Source of the DNA: Streptomyces olivaceus
Lineage (GTDB): Bacteria > Actinomycetota > Actinomycetes > Streptomycetales > Streptomycetaceae
DNA length: 64,000 bases
Direction of reading: 5' to 3'
NCBI RefSeq assembly: GCF_000721235.1
Contig: NZ_JOFH01000016.1
Span: 101,254 to 165,253 of the forward strand
The notes beneath the pieces are model-generated. The model was given only the letters and a program-made list of their open reading frames with translations, did not search any database and was not told where the DNA came from. A program made the position numbers and the translations under genes. This document shows positions 43,730 through 53,311 of this stretch, in pieces. The stretch's first letter is position 1. Each line of letters starts with the position of its first letter.

Positions 43730-46700
43730 TCAGCTCTGCGGGTTGGGGTGGGCGCCGTGCCGCAGCGCTCCCGGCAGTTCCGTTCTGCGGCGTATCCGCA
43801 GCTTGCGGTAGGTGCTGGTCAGGTGGGTCTCCACGGTGCGGCGGGCCAGGTGCAGCAGGTCGGCTATCTCGGTGTTGGTGCGTCCGTCGGCGGCGAGTTC
43901 GGCGATCCGGCGCTCGCTGCCGGTCAGCGCTCCGGCGCCCGTGCGGGCGGCCACGGAACGCCGGGCACCGCCCACGCGCAGCGCCTGGTCGGCCAGGGTG
44001 AGCCAGCGCAGGGCGCCCTTGCGTTCGGCGAGTTCCGCCGCCTCGCGCAACCGGGCCCGGGCGCGCCCGCGTTCGCCCGTGTCGAGGAGCAGGCGCCCCT
44101 GGGCGAGCAGCGCGGGGATCAGCTCCATGTCGGTGTCGGCGGGCGCGTCGCGCAGGGTCCTTACGGCCTCCTCGGTCAGCTCCAGGCCGCGGCGCCCGCC
44201 GGTCGCGCTGCCGAGTACGCGCAGGGCGCGGCCGACGGTGCGCGGGGTGTTCCACACCCTGGCCAGCCGCAGTTCCTCGGTCGCCAGGGCCAGCGCCTCC
44301 GGGCCGCCGCCCAGCGCCAGCCGGCACTCGGCGACCGCCGTCCGCCACGGGGTGACGACCGGGCTGACGACCTCGCGGGCCCCCTGGCGCCGCCCGCACT
44401 CCAGGAAGTCGTGCAGGGCCCCCGCCGGGTCGCCGGTGGCGGCGCGCAGGACGCCCCGCGCGTACAGGTAGCGGTTCCGTTCCCAGTTCTCCGGCATCTC
44501 CCGCAGGTCGAACCGGTCGGCGAAGCGCAGCGCCTCATGGGTGCGGCCCGTGTGGACCAGGGCCATCAGGGCGTGGGCGTCCTGGTTGGTGGGACCGGTG
44601 CCGGGTCCGCGGCCGACGGGGGCGAGCAGGCGGGCGTGGTCGCCGCGGGCGGCGGCGATGTCCGCGCGGGTGTTGAGCAGCGCGTGCTGCATCGGGTGCA
44701 GCAGGGCGGGGTGCTGCCCGGCCAGGCCGCGTTCCACGAGCCGGTCGGCCTCGTCGAGTTCGTCGGCCCACTGGGCGACGGCGGCGGCCGTGCCCAGCAG
44801 GAAGGGCTCGGCCAGCGGGTCGCCGGGCTGCGCGAGCAGGTCCCGTATCCGCGCCATCGCCTCGTCGGCGGAGATCAGCGCGGCCGAGGCCGCGTACCGC
44901 ACCAGCAGCGCCTGCCCGGCGGTGCCGACCAACTCCGGGGAGTGCCGGCCGGTCTCGGACAGCCCCCGGTACACCTCCTGCCGGGTGGCGAGGTCCTCGT
45001 CGGAGAGCAGCGCGCCGGCGGTCTGCACCGTACGGGCCAGTTCCGGGTGGTCGGCCAGCCGGCCCTCCGTGCGGCGCAGCACCTCCATCGCCGTGCGGAT
45101 CTCGCCGCGGCCGGCCAGGGCGGTGCCGAGGGCGACGGCCGTGCGCACCCGGTTGCGGGGGTCGGCCGGCAGGTGCTGGGCCTCGGCGAGGCGGGCGATG
45201 GCGGCGGGCGTGTCCGCCGACGCGTACTCCAGGGAGCCCAGTTCGGTCAGCAGCCGCTGGCGCAGGACGTCGGAGAGCGGCTCGTCCAGGGCCCGGCGCA
45301 GATAGGCGACGGCGTCCGCGGGCCGGGCGTCGTGCACGGCGACCGTCACCGCGTCCCGCAGGACGCGCAGGGCCCAGGGCAGGCGGACGGCCGGGGTGTG
45401 CAGCAGGTGCCGGGCGACCGCCTCGACCCGGTCGCCGCGCCGCAGCATCGCCTGGGCCGCCGCCCGGTGCACGGCCTCCCGGCGCGGCCGGGGCCAGCCG
45501 GTGAGCACGGCGTCGCGCAGCAGCGGGTGGGCGTAGCGCGGCCGGCCGCCCGCGTCGGGGCGCAGCAGGCCGAGCCGCGTCATGGCGGCCAGCCAGCCGG
45601 CGATCCGCGCGGGGTCGGCCCCGACCGCCTCGGCCAGCACGTCCACCGGGTCCCCGGCCCCCTCGCCCGCCGCCGGGGAGGGGGTCGCGGGGGCGCCCCA
45701 CCGCGCCGACCGGTCCGGCGACGCGTACGAGGGCGTCCCCGGACGTCCGGGGGCGGCCGCGCCGCGCGCCGGGCCGGGCCGGCCGCCGTACGGGACGGGG
45801 AACGGATACCACGGGGACGACCAACTCGCCGAGCCCCGCCCCGCGTCCACGTCCACGTCCGCGGGTCCGGGTCCGGGTCCGGGTCCGGGTCCGGACCCGG
45901 CGGGATGGTCCGCCGGGTGCGGATGCGGGCCCGGGGGCTCCGCGCACGGGTCCGGGCCTCCGCGGTCCGGGGCCGCCGTCCCGTACGGCGGGCGCTGCGC
46001 CCCGTACGCCGCACTCCCCGGCTCCGTCGCGCCCGGGGCCGGCGGGAACGCGTCCGGCGTGCCGGGAACGGCGCCCCCGCGTCCCGCGAAGCCGCCCCCG
46101 TCCCCGTCCCCCTCGTGCTCCGCGCTCCAGACGTCCCGGCAGCCCGGGGCGGTGTCCCCGCCACCGCGCGCACGCGCCTCCGGGTGCGGGAGGGCATGCC
46201 GGTGCTCGCCCCGGCGGGCCGGCGCAGCCGCGGGCCAGGCCTGCTCCAGGGCGGCGAGGCTGCGCGCCACCTCGGCCGTGACGGGGCCCGCGCTCTTCAG
46301 CCACCAGGAGACGGCGGCCGGATAGGACCCGGGGTACAGCGACGCCGCGGTGTCCGGCACCGGCGGCAGGCCGTCGGGGTGCGGGGTGCCGCCGAGGTCG
46401 TCCAGCAGGGCGTGCAGGAGCAGCGGGCTGCCCGCGCCGGCCCGTACGCACTCGGCGGCCCACGTCGCGCACGCCTCGGGGAAGGCGGCGCGGACCAGCC
46501 CGGCCGCCGCCCGGTCGCTCAGCGGGGCGAGGGTGTGGGTGCGCACGAGGGACGGGGACAGCGCCTGGGTGAGTCCGGCGGGCCTCGGGTCGACGTCGTA
46601 CTGGCTGCGCTCGGTGGCGACCAGGAGTACCGGTAATCGGTCGATGCGCCGGGCCGCGTCCGCCAGCCAGCGCCGGGAGGGATCGTCGGCGAGGTGGACG

Positions 46701-47059
46701 TCGTCCACGGCCAGCAGCACCGGGCCCTCGTCCGCGTAGGCGCGCAGCAGCCGCCACAGCAGGGCGGCGCTGCCCCGTTCGTCGTCCGCGGAGGCGACCT
46801 CCGTGAACTCCGGCACCGGGCCGAGCAACTGGACCACCGTGGCGAAGGGGACGGCGGTGTCGTCGGGGGAGCAGCGCGCCCGCAGCACCCGCAGCCCGCG
46901 GTCCGCGGCACCCCGGGCGGCCGAGTCCAGCACGGCGGTACGGCCGGTGCCGCTGGCGCCGCGCAGCAGGACCAGGCGGCCGGTGCCGGCCAGGGCCCGC
47001 TCCGTCTCGGCCGCCAACAGCACATCGGCATCGTCGCGTTCCCGGAGCGGTCCGGTCAT
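43730..47059 (-). CDS. Large ATP-binding LuxR (LAL/MalT-like) regulator with a TTA codon
   Basis: 1109 residues. The N-terminal AAA-type ATPase has Walker A GASGTGRT (34-41) and Walker B LLAVDDVHLAD. About 150 residues of Gly/Pro/Ala/Arg low complexity interrupt the chain around residues 330-480. A long helical TPR-like part follows, and the C-terminal LuxR helix-turn-helix is LTGSERRIAELAADGRTNTE. Leu142 is encoded by TTA (46634-46636 on the complement), the rare codon read only by bldA tRNA, so translation should be tied to development. AGGAGG lies just before the ATG. It is divergent from a small LuxR gene at the edge of the injection-system locus, which it probably controls. Confidence 0.92.
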   Translation of the reverse strand: MTGPLRERDDADVLLAAETERALAGTGRLVLLRGASGTGRTAVLDSAARGAADRGLRVLRARCSPDDTAVPFATVVQLLGPVPEFTEVASADDERGSAALLWRLLRAYADEGPVLLAVDDVHLADDPSRRWLADAARRIDRLPVLLVATERSQYDVDPRPAGLTQALSPSLVRTHTLAPLSDRAAAGLVRAAFPEACATWAAECVRAGAGSPLLLHALLDDLGGTPHPDGLPPVPDTAASLYPGSYPAAVSWWLKSAGPVTAEVARSLAALEQAWPAAAPARRGEHRHALPHPEARARGGGDTAPGCRDVWSAEHEGDGDGGGFAGRGGAVPGTPDAFPPAPGATEPGSAAYGAQRPPYGTAAPDRGGPDPCAEPPGPHPHPADHPAGSGPGPGPGPGPADVDVDAGRGSASWSSPWYPFPVPYGGRPGPARGAAAPGRPGTPSYASPDRSARWGAPATPSPAAGEGAGDPVDVLAEAVGADPARIAGWLAAMTRLGLLRPDAGGRPRYAHPLLRDAVLTGWPRPRREAVHRAAAQAMLRRGDRVEAVARHLLHTPAVRLPWALRVLRDAVTVAVHDARPADAVAYLRRALDEPLSDVLRQRLLTELGSLEYASADTPAAIARLAEAQHLPADPRNRVRTAVALGTALAGRGEIRTAMEVLRRTEGRLADHPELARTVQTAGALLSDEDLATRQEVYRGLSETGRHSPELVGTAGQALLVRYAASAALISADEAMARIRDLLAQPGDPLAEPFLLGTAAAVAQWADELDEADRLVERGLAGQHPALLHPMQHALLNTRADIAAARGDHARLLAPVGRGPGTGPTNQDAHALMALVHTGRTHEALRFADRFDLREMPENWERNRYLYARGVLRAATGDPAGALHDFLECGRRQGAREVVSPVVTPWRTAVAECRLALGGGPEALALATEELRLARVWNTPRTVGRALRVLGSATGGRRGLELTEEAVRTLRDAPADTDMELIPALLAQGRLLLDTGERGRARARLREAAELAERKGALRWLTLADQALRVGGARRSVAARTGAGALTGSERRIAELAADGRTNTEIADLLHLARRTVETHLTSTYRKLRIRRRTELPGALRHGAHPNPQS

Positions 47060-47428
47060 CGGTGCCTCCTGTGGTGGATGGTGCTCCCCCGGGATGGTGC
47101 TCCCCGGTGTGTGAGATGCGTAATGGCGCGGATGGGCTGCATGAAAGGGCCCGGCTTTGGGAAAATCCTTCCGGTGGCGGACGGCGGCTGTGGCGGGGCT
47201 CACGGTGGTGCGCGGCCGTCCCCGCGGGTCCGTGACTCCTGGCAGGCACCCTCCCGACCTGCCGGAACACCGACCGGCCAGCCGCTCGTTGCGGCCGTCG
47301 CGCCGGTCTCGTGGTGTGCCTCGTGGTGGTCCACGATTGCGAAGTCCCAGCAGTCACAGAAGTGTGGAACACGCACATCCGCTACTGGCCTGTGCCAGGC
47401 AACGGGCTCGTGAACAGGGGGGAAACGG
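47060..47428. other. Divergent promoter region between two LuxR regulators
   Basis: No gene is supported in these 369 bp. A direct repeat, GGATGGTGCTCCCC, occurs at 47076-47089 and 47092-47105, close to the start of the large regulator. The right part, with AGTCACAGAAGTGTGGAAC, is A/T-richer and probably holds the promoter of the small regulator. Confidence 0.5.
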
Positions 47429-48166
47429 TTGCTCAACTCACCCCGGACCACCACATCGTCCGTCCGTGAATCCGGTACGCCCATCGGTACGTCCGTCCGC
47501 GACTCCGGCCGGACCTCCGGCGTCACCGACCGGATCTCCGGCATCACCGACCGGCGCGTTCCGGTGGCGGTCACCGCACCGGACCCGATCAGCCGCGAGG
47601 GCGCGATCAGCCAGTTGCGCAGACATCCGGAGATCGACCTCCGCGAGGAGACCGGGCCCGGCACGGTGGCCCTGCTCATCGAGGACGCGCTCGACGACGC
47701 GGCCCTGACCCGGCTGCGCCGGATCGTGCGCAGCGAGGGTGCCCGCGCCGTGCTCGTGACCGGCGCGATCCGCGAGAGCGAACTGCTCGACGTGGTCGAG
47801 TGCGGCGTCGGTGCCATCGTCTGGCGGCACGAGGCCACCGCGCACCGGCTGGTGCAGGCGGTGCTGGCCGCCTCCCGGGGCGACGGCGACCTGCCCGCGG
47901 ACCTGCTCGGCCGGCTCATCAGCCAGGTGGGCACGCTGCACCGCGGCGCGGCAGGCCGTCCGGGCGCCCCCTCGCTGGGCCTCGCGCCCCGGGAGGTGGA
48001 CGTCCTCCGCCTGGTGGCCGAGGGCCTCGACACCGGGGAGATCGCTGGCAAGTTGTCCTACTCCGAACGCACCGTCAAGAACGTCATGCACGGACTCACC
48101 ACTCGACTCCATCTGCGCAATCGCGCGCACGCAGTGGCCTATGCCCTCCGGGAAGGCTACATCTGA
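47429..48166 (+). CDS. Small LuxR-type regulator with receiver-like domain
   Basis: 245 residues from a TTG preceded by GGGGGG. After a Thr/Ser-rich start, residues about 50-150 resemble a degenerate response-regulator receiver (VALLIEDALDDAALTRL, RAVLVTGAIRESELLDVVEC) without a clear phospho-Asp. The C-terminal helix-turn-helix is LAPREVDVLRLVAEGLDTGE and ERTVKNVMHGL. It is the first + strand gene of the injection-system locus, 172 bp before the DUF4255 gene, and is the likely local activator. Confidence 0.88.
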   Translation: MLNSPRTTTSSVRESGTPIGTSVRDSGRTSGVTDRISGITDRRVPVAVTAPDPISREGAISQLRRHPEIDLREETGPGTVALLIEDALDDAALTRLRRIVRSEGARAVLVTGAIRESELLDVVECGVGAIVWRHEATAHRLVQAVLAASRGDGDLPADLLGRLISQVGTLHRGAAGRPGAPSLGLAPREVDVLRLVAEGLDTGEIAGKLSYSERTVKNVMHGLTTRLHLRNRAHAVAYALREGYI

Positions 48167-48338
48167 CCGAACGGGCAATCGAGAGCGGACCCCCGGGGCC
48201 GCAAGGGCAGGTCCTCCTGCCCGACCGCCGTCCCCGACGCGCCTGCGGGCCGGGCGGCACCCGGGGCACGATCGGTGACAGGCGGCGGCCACGGGCGGGC
48301 CGGCCGGACTCAAGTGCGGGCAGAGCGGGAGCGCGAGC

Positions 48339-49016
48339 GTGATCCACGAGGTGGACGAGGTCCTCAAGGCCCTCCTCAAGGGAGGGGCGTTGACGGGCTC
48401 GGGCATCGACGTGGCCTTCGAGGCACCCACCCGGGACTGGGCCGCCCGGCGCAACGCCCCCGTGGTCAACACCTACCTGTACGACATCCGCGAGGACGTG
48501 AACCGGCGTCAGCGCGGCCAGATGGCCGTGCGCGACGAGGACGCCATCATCGTCAAGCGCCGCCAGCCGCCGCGCTGGTTCCGGCTCTCCTACCTCGTGA
48601 CCGCCTGGACGAAGACCCCCCAGGACGAACACCGGCTGCTGTCCGCCGTGATGGCGACGCTGCTGCCGCGCGAGCTGCTGCCTCCCTCCGAACTCCCCGG
48701 CTCGCTGGGCGCCCTCGGCCTGTCCATTCCGCTGACGGTGGCCGGCATCCAGACCGAGGCCCGCTCGCTGGCCGAGATCTGGTCCGCCCTGGGCGGCGAA
48801 CTCAAGCCGTCCCTCGACCTGGTGGTGACCGCGCCCTTCCCGGCCTTCCCGGAGTACGACGCCGGTCCCCCGGTCACCGAGGGCGCGACGGTCCGGGTGG
48901 GCGGCATGGACGGCGACCCGCCGATGGCCGAGGGACGCTCGCACCGGCCGCACCAGGTGGAGGCGGCCCGTGCCGCCCGCCGGGGCCAGGCGGACCGCGG
49001 CACGGGGCGGCTGTGA
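48339..49016 (+). CDS. cis16: DUF4255 protein, Pvc16-like tail-terminator component of a contractile injection system
   Basis: 225 residues starting MIHEVDEVLKALLKGGAL. The pattern VVNTYLYDIREDVNRRQ, PPRWFRLSYLVTAWT and EDEHRLLSAVMATLL marks DUF4255, the Afp16/Pvc16 family that caps the tube and sheath of phage-tail-like injection particles. GTG 48339 follows GAGCGGGAGCGCGAG. Its stop overlaps the AAA+ gene by 4 bases (GTGA), as in other loci where these two genes are adjacent. The last 50 residues are an extension rich in Arg, Gly and His. Confidence 0.9.
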   Translation: MIHEVDEVLKALLKGGALTGSGIDVAFEAPTRDWAARRNAPVVNTYLYDIREDVNRRQRGQMAVRDEDAIIVKRRQPPRWFRLSYLVTAWTKTPQDEHRLLSAVMATLLPRELLPPSELPGSLGALGLSIPLTVAGIQTEARSLAEIWSALGGELKPSLDLVVTAPFPAFPEYDAGPPVTEGATVRVGGMDGDPPMAEGRSHRPHQVEAARAARRGQADRGTGRL

Positions 49017-51103
49017 ACGCCTTCCCCACCGATCCACCGGGCCCCACGACCGACGGCCCCGCCTCCGACCGGGCCCACCGCCCGGCCCGCGCCCCGTCCT
49101 CCGCCCCGTACGGCGACCCCGCCCGCGTGCTCTCCGCCCGCCTGGCCGCGCTGCACGAGCCGGTGGCCACGCTGGTCGAGCAGCGCGCCGGCACGGACCC
49201 CACGGCCGACGACCCGCTGCGCGGCCTGTACCTGTCCGACGAGGCGGTCCAGCACCTGCTGGACTCCTGGCCGTCCGACGCCGAAGACGCGGCCCCGGGG
49301 CACGCACCCTCCGGGCCCGTGCCCGACGGCCCGCAGGCCGACCCCGCCGACCGGCTGGCACGGCTGGCCGCCCGGACGAACCTGACCGAGCTGGACACCG
49401 CCGTCCTGCTGATCGCCCTCGCCCCGGACGTCGACCGCACCTTCGAACCGCTCTACGGCTACCTCAACAACGACGTCAGCCGCCGGCGCGCCAGCGTGAG
49501 CCTCGCCCTCGAACTGTGCGGTGTGCCCGCGCACCTGGCGGCGGCCCGCGGCCGGTTCCACGCCTCGGCCCCGCTGCTCTCCCTCGGCCTGCTGGAGCTG
49601 GAGGACCCCGAGCGGCCCTTCCTCACCCGTGCGCTGCGGGTGCCGGACCGGCTGATCGGCCACCTGCTCGGCGACGACACACCGGACGCGGCACTCCTCG
49701 GGCTGCTGCGCCCGATGCCGGAAGCCCTGCCCGCGACCGGCACCGACGACTTCGTACGGCAGCTGGCGGCCCGGCTGAAGGAGGGGCCGCTCACCGCCTA
49801 CCTGCGCGAACCGCGCGAGGGGGACGGCCTGGCCGCCCTGGCCTCCGTCCTGGACGCCGCGGGCCTCGACGCGCTGCGCTGCGCCGGGGCCGAGGACCAC
49901 GTGCCCGAGCTGCTGCGCGAGGCCCGCCTCAGCGGCCGGGCGGTCGTGGTGCCGGGCCTGCCCGAGAAGCCGGCGGCGCTGGTGCGCGCGCTGACCGCGG
50001 CGACGGACGTGACCGTGCTGCTGACCGACCCCCGCCCGTACGACCCGCACTGGGCCCCCGACGATCCGCTGGTCCTGGACGCGCCGGGCCGCCGGGCAGG
50101 TGGCGCCGCCGCCTGGCGGGCCGCGCTGGGCCCGGACGCCGACGGGTTCGACCTGGCCTCGGCCGTCGCGCCGTACCGGCTCGGCGGGGACCGCATCCAG
50201 CGGGCCGCGCACGCCGCCCTGGCCCTCGCCGCCTTCGACGGCACCGCGCTCAGCGCCGAGCACGTCCGGCTGGCCGCCCGCCGGCAGTCGGCCTCCGGCC
50301 TGGAGAGCCACGCCCGGCGGATCCGGCCCGACGTGGACTGGCAGGACCTGGTGCTGCCCGACAAGCCTCTGGTCCAGCTCCGCGAGCTGGCCCTGCGGGC
50401 CCGCCACCGGGACCGGGTCCTCGGCGACTGGCGGCTGAGCGCGGGCGGCGGGCGGGGCCGGGGCGTCCTCGGCCTGTTCGCGGGCGAGTCCGGCACCGGC
50501 AAGACCCTGTCGGCGGAGGTGGTCGCGGCCGACCTCGGCCTCGACCTCTACGTGGTCCAGCTGTCGTCGGTCGTCGACAAGTACGTCGGCGAGACCGAGA
50601 AGAACCTCGAGCGGATCTTCACCGAGGCCGACCGCACCGACGCCGTACTCCTCTTCGACGAGGCCGACGCCGTCTTCGGCAAGCGCTCCGAGGTCAAGGA
50701 CGCGCACGACAAGTACGCCAACATGGAGAGCGCCTACCTGCTGCAGCGGCTGGAGTCCTTCGACGGCATCGCCCTGCTCACGACCAACCTGCGCGCCAAC
50801 ATCGACGAGGCGTTCACCCGGCGTCTCGACCTCGTGGTCGACTTCCCGTTCCCGGACCCCGACCAGCGCCTGGCGCTGTGGCGGCACTGCCTGTCCCGGG
50901 TGCCGTCCGCCGAGGACATCGACCCGGAGCCGCTGGCCCGGGAGTTCGAGCTGGCCGGCGGTTCGATCCGGAGCGCGGTGGTCACCGCCGCGTACCTCGC
51001 CGCCGGGCGCGACGACACGGTGACGGCGGACGACCTCCTGGAGGGCGCCCGCCGTGAGTACCGCAAGGCCGGGCGGCTGGTGCCCGGCGAAGGCGGCTGG
51101 TGA
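49013..51103 (+). CDS. cis15: AAA+ ATPase of a contractile injection system (Pvc15/Afp15-like)
   Basis: 696 residues. The N-terminal 450 hold helical winged-helix-like segments (DRLARLAARTNLTELDTAVL). The ATPase core near the C-terminus has Walker A GESGTGKT, Walker B VLLFDEADAVFG, sensor-1 LLTTNLRANIDEAF with an Arg pair TRRLDLVVDFPF, and sensor-2 GGSIRSAVVTAAYLA. In related systems this ATPase assists particle assembly or cargo loading. The GTG overlaps the DUF4255 stop, so the pair is coupled. Confidence 0.93.
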   Translation: MNAFPTDPPGPTTDGPASDRAHRPARAPSSAPYGDPARVLSARLAALHEPVATLVEQRAGTDPTADDPLRGLYLSDEAVQHLLDSWPSDAEDAAPGHAPSGPVPDGPQADPADRLARLAARTNLTELDTAVLLIALAPDVDRTFEPLYGYLNNDVSRRRASVSLALELCGVPAHLAAARGRFHASAPLLSLGLLELEDPERPFLTRALRVPDRLIGHLLGDDTPDAALLGLLRPMPEALPATGTDDFVRQLAARLKEGPLTAYLREPREGDGLAALASVLDAAGLDALRCAGAEDHVPELLREARLSGRAVVVPGLPEKPAALVRALTAATDVTVLLTDPRPYDPHWAPDDPLVLDAPGRRAGGAAAWRAALGPDADGFDLASAVAPYRLGGDRIQRAAHAALALAAFDGTALSAEHVRLAARRQSASGLESHARRIRPDVDWQDLVLPDKPLVQLRELALRARHRDRVLGDWRLSAGGGRGRGVLGLFAGESGTGKTLSAEVVAADLGLDLYVVQLSSVVDKYVGETEKNLERIFTEADRTDAVLLFDEADAVFGKRSEVKDAHDKYANMESAYLLQRLESFDGIALLTTNLRANIDEAFTRRLDLVVDFPFPDPDQRLALWRHCLSRVPSAEDIDPEPLAREFELAGGSIRSAVVTAAYLAAGRDDTVTADDLLEGARREYRKAGRLVPGEGGW

Positions 51104-51146
51104 GCCGGGACCCCCGGCCGCCTCCGAGATCAATTCCGCTCCGGGC

Positions 51147-52139
51147 TCATTCCTTCTTGGGGTGGACGATCCGCCACTCCTGGTCGTCCAGGTTGGTGCA
51201 GTCGGAGATGTTCAGCTTGGCGTCGAGTCCGCCGGTGCCGTTGCCCTCGACGTTCAGGCACTTGTTGTTGCTGGCGTAGTTGCGGATCCAGTAGTCGCCG
51301 CTCTCCTGCTTGTCGGCCCACCAGAGCTGGTTGTCCGCCTTGGTCCCGTCGCAGGGGTACTCCGTGACGGGCGTCCCCACCGGCTTCGCGCCGTAGTTGG
51401 GAAGGTCCATGCAGAGCCGGTCCTTGACGTTGCGGATCTGGAAGAGGGGGAGGCTGTCGGGGCCGCCGCCCTTCTCGTACTTCACTTCCAGATCCCACAT
51501 CTGGTTGTCCTCGTCGCCCTCGATGCACATGGACTGCTGAACGGGGTCGTCGGGCTTGCCCTTCTCCCGGCCGACGAGTTCGGCGCACATCTTGGTGGTG
51601 GTGTTGTACAGCATGACGTTCTGGGCGGGCACCACGGACTTCGGCTTGGGCTTCTCGGACTCACCACCGCCACCGCCGCCACCGCCGTCTCCGGCGCCGG
51701 CGTCCTTGTCGTCGGCCGTCTCCTCGGTGGAGGGCTGAGGCGCCGGTTCCTCGACCGGAGCGGACTCGGCCGAACTGGGCAACGTCTCAGGGGCGGCGCT
51801 GGGGCTGGGCGCGAGCGCGGCACCGGCCTCCGCCGTCTGCTCGGTCGCCTTCGAGGCGACCTGCGGCTTGTACGCGATCCAGATCATCACGAACGCCAGA
51901 CTCAACGCCAAGGCGATACCGAAGAAGGTCGCCAGCCAGCGGGGCAGGAAGCCGCGCTGTACGTAGGTCCCTTCGACCTCGGTGGGATCGACACCGGACC
52001 GCCGGACCGCCAGCGTGTACGGGCGCTCCTCCTTCGACCCGAACCAGATCTTCTGCTTCGGCTTCAACGTCGTCTCGACGAACGCCGCCCGCCCCGGCTC
52101 GATCTGCACATTCGCCGGGCGGATCTCGTACCACCACAT
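51147..52139 (-). CDS. Membrane-anchored ricin B-lectin protein, copy 1 (lacks N-terminal domain)
   Basis: About 330 residues from ATG 52139 (MWWYEIRPANVQ). A membrane helix (FFGIALALSLAFVMIWI) near residue 80, a Pro/Ser and Gly-rich linker and a C-terminal beta-trefoil lectin with QxW-like motifs (DNQMW, DNQLWWADKQ, DDQEW) are seen. Only this copy of three has a complete lectin end (ISDCTNLDDQEWRIVHPKKE). The expected N-terminal domain is missing: its first 33 codons survive upstream in another frame. The lectin would lie outside the membrane and could bind a surface glycan. No strong ribosome site precedes the ATG. Confidence 0.75.
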   Translation of the reverse strand: MWWYEIRPANVQIEPGRAAFVETTLKPKQKIWFGSKEERPYTLAVRRSGVDPTEVEGTYVQRGFLPRWLATFFGIALALSLAFVMIWIAYKPQVASKATEQTAEAGAALAPSPSAAPETLPSSAESAPVEEPAPQPSTEETADDKDAGAGDGGGGGGGGESEKPKPKSVVPAQNVMLYNTTTKMCAELVGREKGKPDDPVQQSMCIEGDEDNQMWDLEVKYEKGGGPDSLPLFQIRNVKDRLCMDLPNYGAKPVGTPVTEYPCDGTKADNQLWWADKQESGDYWIRNYASNNKCLNVEGNGTGGLDAKLNISDCTNLDDQEWRIVHPKKE

Positions 52140-52230
52140 CACCGGTATTACGCACCCTCAGGCGCACACGCGTACTGCTGCCGGGGTCCACAGTCGCGGA
52201 CGCGGGCTCCAGGGAAGTCCACAGGCTCAC
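52140..52230 (-). pseudogene. Out-of-frame 5' fragment of lectin copy 1
   Basis: GTG 52230 begins MSLWTSLEPASATVDPGSST and RVRLRVRNTGDVV, the same start as copies 2 and 3. After GATGTGGTGG the sequence jumps to TACGAGATCCGC, deleting about 55 codons present in copy 2 and shifting the frame. The deletion separates this start from the rest of the gene. Confidence 0.75.
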
Positions 52231-52261
52231 GAGGCGAGGCTAGAGGGAATCCGACGGGGCG

Positions 52262-53311
52262 TCAGCGAACCTCGGGGCAGTACTGCGTGCCCCGAGGTAC
52301 TTGATGGAACGACTTCCCGGACACGTTCAGGCACTTGTTGTTGCTGGAGTAGTTGCGGATCCAGTAGTCGCCGCTCTCCTGCTTGTCCAGCCACCACAGC
52401 TGGTTGTCCGCCTTGGTCCCGGTGCAGGTGGCCTCGATGATGGGCGTCCCCACCGGGCGGGCGCCGCGCAATTCCATGTCCATGCAGAGCTTGTCGGTGG
52501 TGTTGCGGATCTGGAAGAGCGGAGTGCTGTCGGGGCCGCCGCCCTTCTCGTACTTCACTTCCAGGTTCCACCGCTCGTTGTCACCGGTCGGATGGCAGTT
52601 GGCCTGCTGGACCGGCCCGCCGATCTTGCCCTTCTCCCGCCCCGGGATGTCCGCGCACATCTTGGTGGTGGGGTTGAAGAGCATGACGTCGATGGCGGGC
52701 AGCACCGACTTCTTCTTGGGCTTGTCCCCACCACCGCCACCACCGTCGCCGTCGCCACCGCCGCCACCGTTGCCGTCGGCATCCGATGCCGAGGGCTCGG
52801 GCTGGGGGTCATCGGCGGGCGCCGACTCGGGCGAGCTGGGGAGGGTCTCCGGGGTCGCGCTGGGGCTGGGCGGAAGCGCCGCGCCGGCCTCCTCCGTCTG
52901 CTCGGTCGCCTTCGAGGCGACCTGCGGCTTGTACGCCTTCGACCCGAACCAGATCTTCTGCTTCGGCTTCAACGTCGTCTCGACGAACGCCGCCCGCCCC
53001 GGCTCGATCTGCACATTCGCCGGGCGGATCTCGTACGACAGATGATCGCCGTTGTCCTCCGGCACCGTCACCGCGTCCGGATGCTCCGTCGGCGTGATCC
53101 GCACCGCGTAGGGGTTCGGACCGGCCACCGCCCCCGGATACAGCCGCAACGTCTGCGGCTCGATTCTCGTCCAGGGCGCCACATCCCCGAACGGCTCGAA
53201 CCGGTACTCGTCCACCACATCACCGGTATTGCGCACCCTCAGGCGCACACGGGTGGTGCTGCCGGGGTCTACGGTGGCGGACGCGGGCTCCAGGGATGTC
53301 CAAAGGCTCAC
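52262..53311 (-). CDS. Ricin B-lectin protein, copy 2 (lacks the membrane helix)
   Basis: 349 residues from GTG 53311. It has the full N-terminal beta-rich domain (WTRIEPQTLRLYPGAVAGP, VTVPEDNGDHLSYEIRPA), but FGSK is joined directly to AYKPQ, removing 52 codons that in copies 1 and 3 hold EERPYTLAVRRSG and the membrane helix. The reading frame is kept. The lectin part carries DNERW and DNQLWWLDKQ but its end is replaced by CLNVSGKSFHQVPRGTQYC. Without the helix or a signal the product should be cytoplasmic. The stop lies 32 bp before the start fragment of copy 1. Confidence 0.75.
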   Translation of the reverse strand: MSLWTSLEPASATVDPGSTTRVRLRVRNTGDVVDEYRFEPFGDVAPWTRIEPQTLRLYPGAVAGPNPYAVRITPTEHPDAVTVPEDNGDHLSYEIRPANVQIEPGRAAFVETTLKPKQKIWFGSKAYKPQVASKATEQTEEAGAALPPSPSATPETLPSSPESAPADDPQPEPSASDADGNGGGGGDGDGGGGGGDKPKKKSVLPAIDVMLFNPTTKMCADIPGREKGKIGGPVQQANCHPTGDNERWNLEVKYEKGGGPDSTPLFQIRNTTDKLCMDMELRGARPVGTPIIEATCTGTKADNQLWWLDKQESGDYWIRNYSSNNKCLNVSGKSFHQVPRGTQYCPEVR

